64,000 nucleotides of DNA, from positions 49,649 through 113,648 of the forward strand of contig CACBCU010000002.1 of assembly GCA_902537895.1 (NCBI GenBank), given 5' to 3'. The notes under the pieces were generated by a model, which ran no database searches, was not told the origin of the DNA, and saw only the letters and a list, made by a program, of their open reading frames with translations. A program made the position numbers and the translations under genes. Positions 63,772 through 64,000 of this stretch are shown here, one piece after another. The DNA is from an uncultured Pelagibacteraceae bacterium. GTDB taxonomy: Bacteria > Pseudomonadota > Alphaproteobacteria > Pelagibacterales > Pelagibacteraceae. Position 1 is the stretch's first letter, and each line of letters begins with the position of its first letter.

Positions 63772-64000
63772 CTATTTAGTTGTATAATATTGTGACAAAA
63801 ACTTACCAAAGGATATTTTTAACTGATTCATAAATGTTTCAGTTTTTATTTTTTTTTTAGTAATTTCAAATAAATTAGTTGTAGGATAATTGGGGATTAT
63901 AGGACTTTTAATCAAATTAAATCCAATACCAACAATGAGATAATCATTCCCTGATTTATTAATTTTTTCTTGCAAAATACCACAAATCTTTTTTTTATTA
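63772..64000 (-). CDS. birA: Biotin-[acetyl-CoA-carboxylase] ligase, C-terminal part (cut by window edge)
   Basis: The frame is open from the stop at 63772 to the window end. The visible C-terminus reads ICGILQEKINKSGNDYLIVGIGFNLI, the GIL...GIGINL segment of the BirA catalytic domain, followed by a helical tail. The enzyme attaches biotin to carboxylases. The upstream part lies outside. The order birA-coaX-rnj is typical for Alphaproteobacteria. Confidence 0.88.
   Translation of the reverse strand, partial: NKKKICGILQEKINKSGNDYLIVGIGFNLIKSPIIPNYPTTNLFEITKKKIKTETFMNQLKISFGKFLSQYYTTK

Noticed and set aside
1..64000. Mobile element, prophage, defence or biosynthetic island
   Set aside because: No transposase, integrase, phage, restriction, toxin-antitoxin or secondary-metabolite genes were seen; the three tRNA genes have no flanking direct repeats or integrase.

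Overview
The window is a very AT-rich, densely packed stretch of core chromosome. Gene content, local gene order and protein similarity all point to the SAR11 clade (Candidatus Pelagibacter, Alphaproteobacteria). The signs are tiny spacers, many 1-4 base stop/start overlaps, lysine/asparagine/isoleucine-rich proteins, and alphaproteobacterial neighbourhoods such as ntrY-ntrX-trkA-trkH, ppiD-trpEGDC-lexA, rpsB-tsf-frr-uppS-cdsA-dxr-bamA and dnaE-lolD-lolC-proS-rnj-coaX-birA. I see no insertion sequence, prophage, CRISPR array, toxin-antitoxin pair or defence island. The organism call comes from recognition, not from a search.

Layout. 1-3379 (minus): nagZ (cut by the window edge), a small membrane protein, argS, dgt. 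3430-4523 (plus): erpA, xth. 4520-7622: a zinc-uptake locus, znuA divergent from znuC-znuB-zur, with two Zur-type palindromes in the shared promoter. 7667-9695: a small membrane protein, a MIP-family channel and a divergent PiT-like permease. 9719-15254 (minus): valS-ilvD-manC. 15376-15947: tRNA-Cys, tRNA-Asn and an XRE regulator. 16112-20560 (minus): the aapJQMP amino-acid ABC transporter with an internal stem-loop after aapJ. 20738-26781 (minus): tRNA-Arg, then ntrY-ntrX-trkA-trkH. 26808-28871 (plus): ispDF-pgpA-pncC. 28854-35309 (minus): tpiA-secG-pyrG-kdsA-eno-ftsB-lipA-ratA. 35366-42764 (plus): ppiD-like gene, trpEGDC, lexA with SOS boxes, gltX. 42741-54354 (minus): rpsB-tsf-frr-uppS-cdsA-dxr-bamA-skp-fabZ-lpxD-lpxA-lpxI-lpxB, preceded by a structured rpsB leader. 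54482-64000 (minus): birA (cut), coaX, rnj, DUF1467, proS, lolC/E, lolD, dnaE.

How the genes work together. The cell-envelope theme is strong: lipid A and Kdo supply (lpxA, lpxD, lpxI, lpxB, kdsA), outer-membrane protein assembly (skp, bamA, ppiD-like), lipoprotein export (lolC/E, lolD), undecaprenyl and isoprenoid supply (uppS, ispDF, dxr), phospholipid synthesis (cdsA, pgpA) and peptidoglycan recycling (nagZ). The rest is translation, central metabolism, tryptophan synthesis and nutrient uptake.

What stands out is regulation and reduction rather than new machinery. The regulatory points are the double Zur operator, the double SOS box abutting lexA, the pseudoknotted rpsB leader, paired palindromes before aapJ, and an NtrX without the sigma-54 contact motif. 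Many neighbours normal at these loci are absent (ntrBC, pdhABC-lpd, moaC-moeA, comEC, pyrH, rseP), leaving clean joins. I did not find a convincing previously undescribed multi-gene system; the least understood gene with recognisable fold features is the PiT-like permease at 8730-9695.
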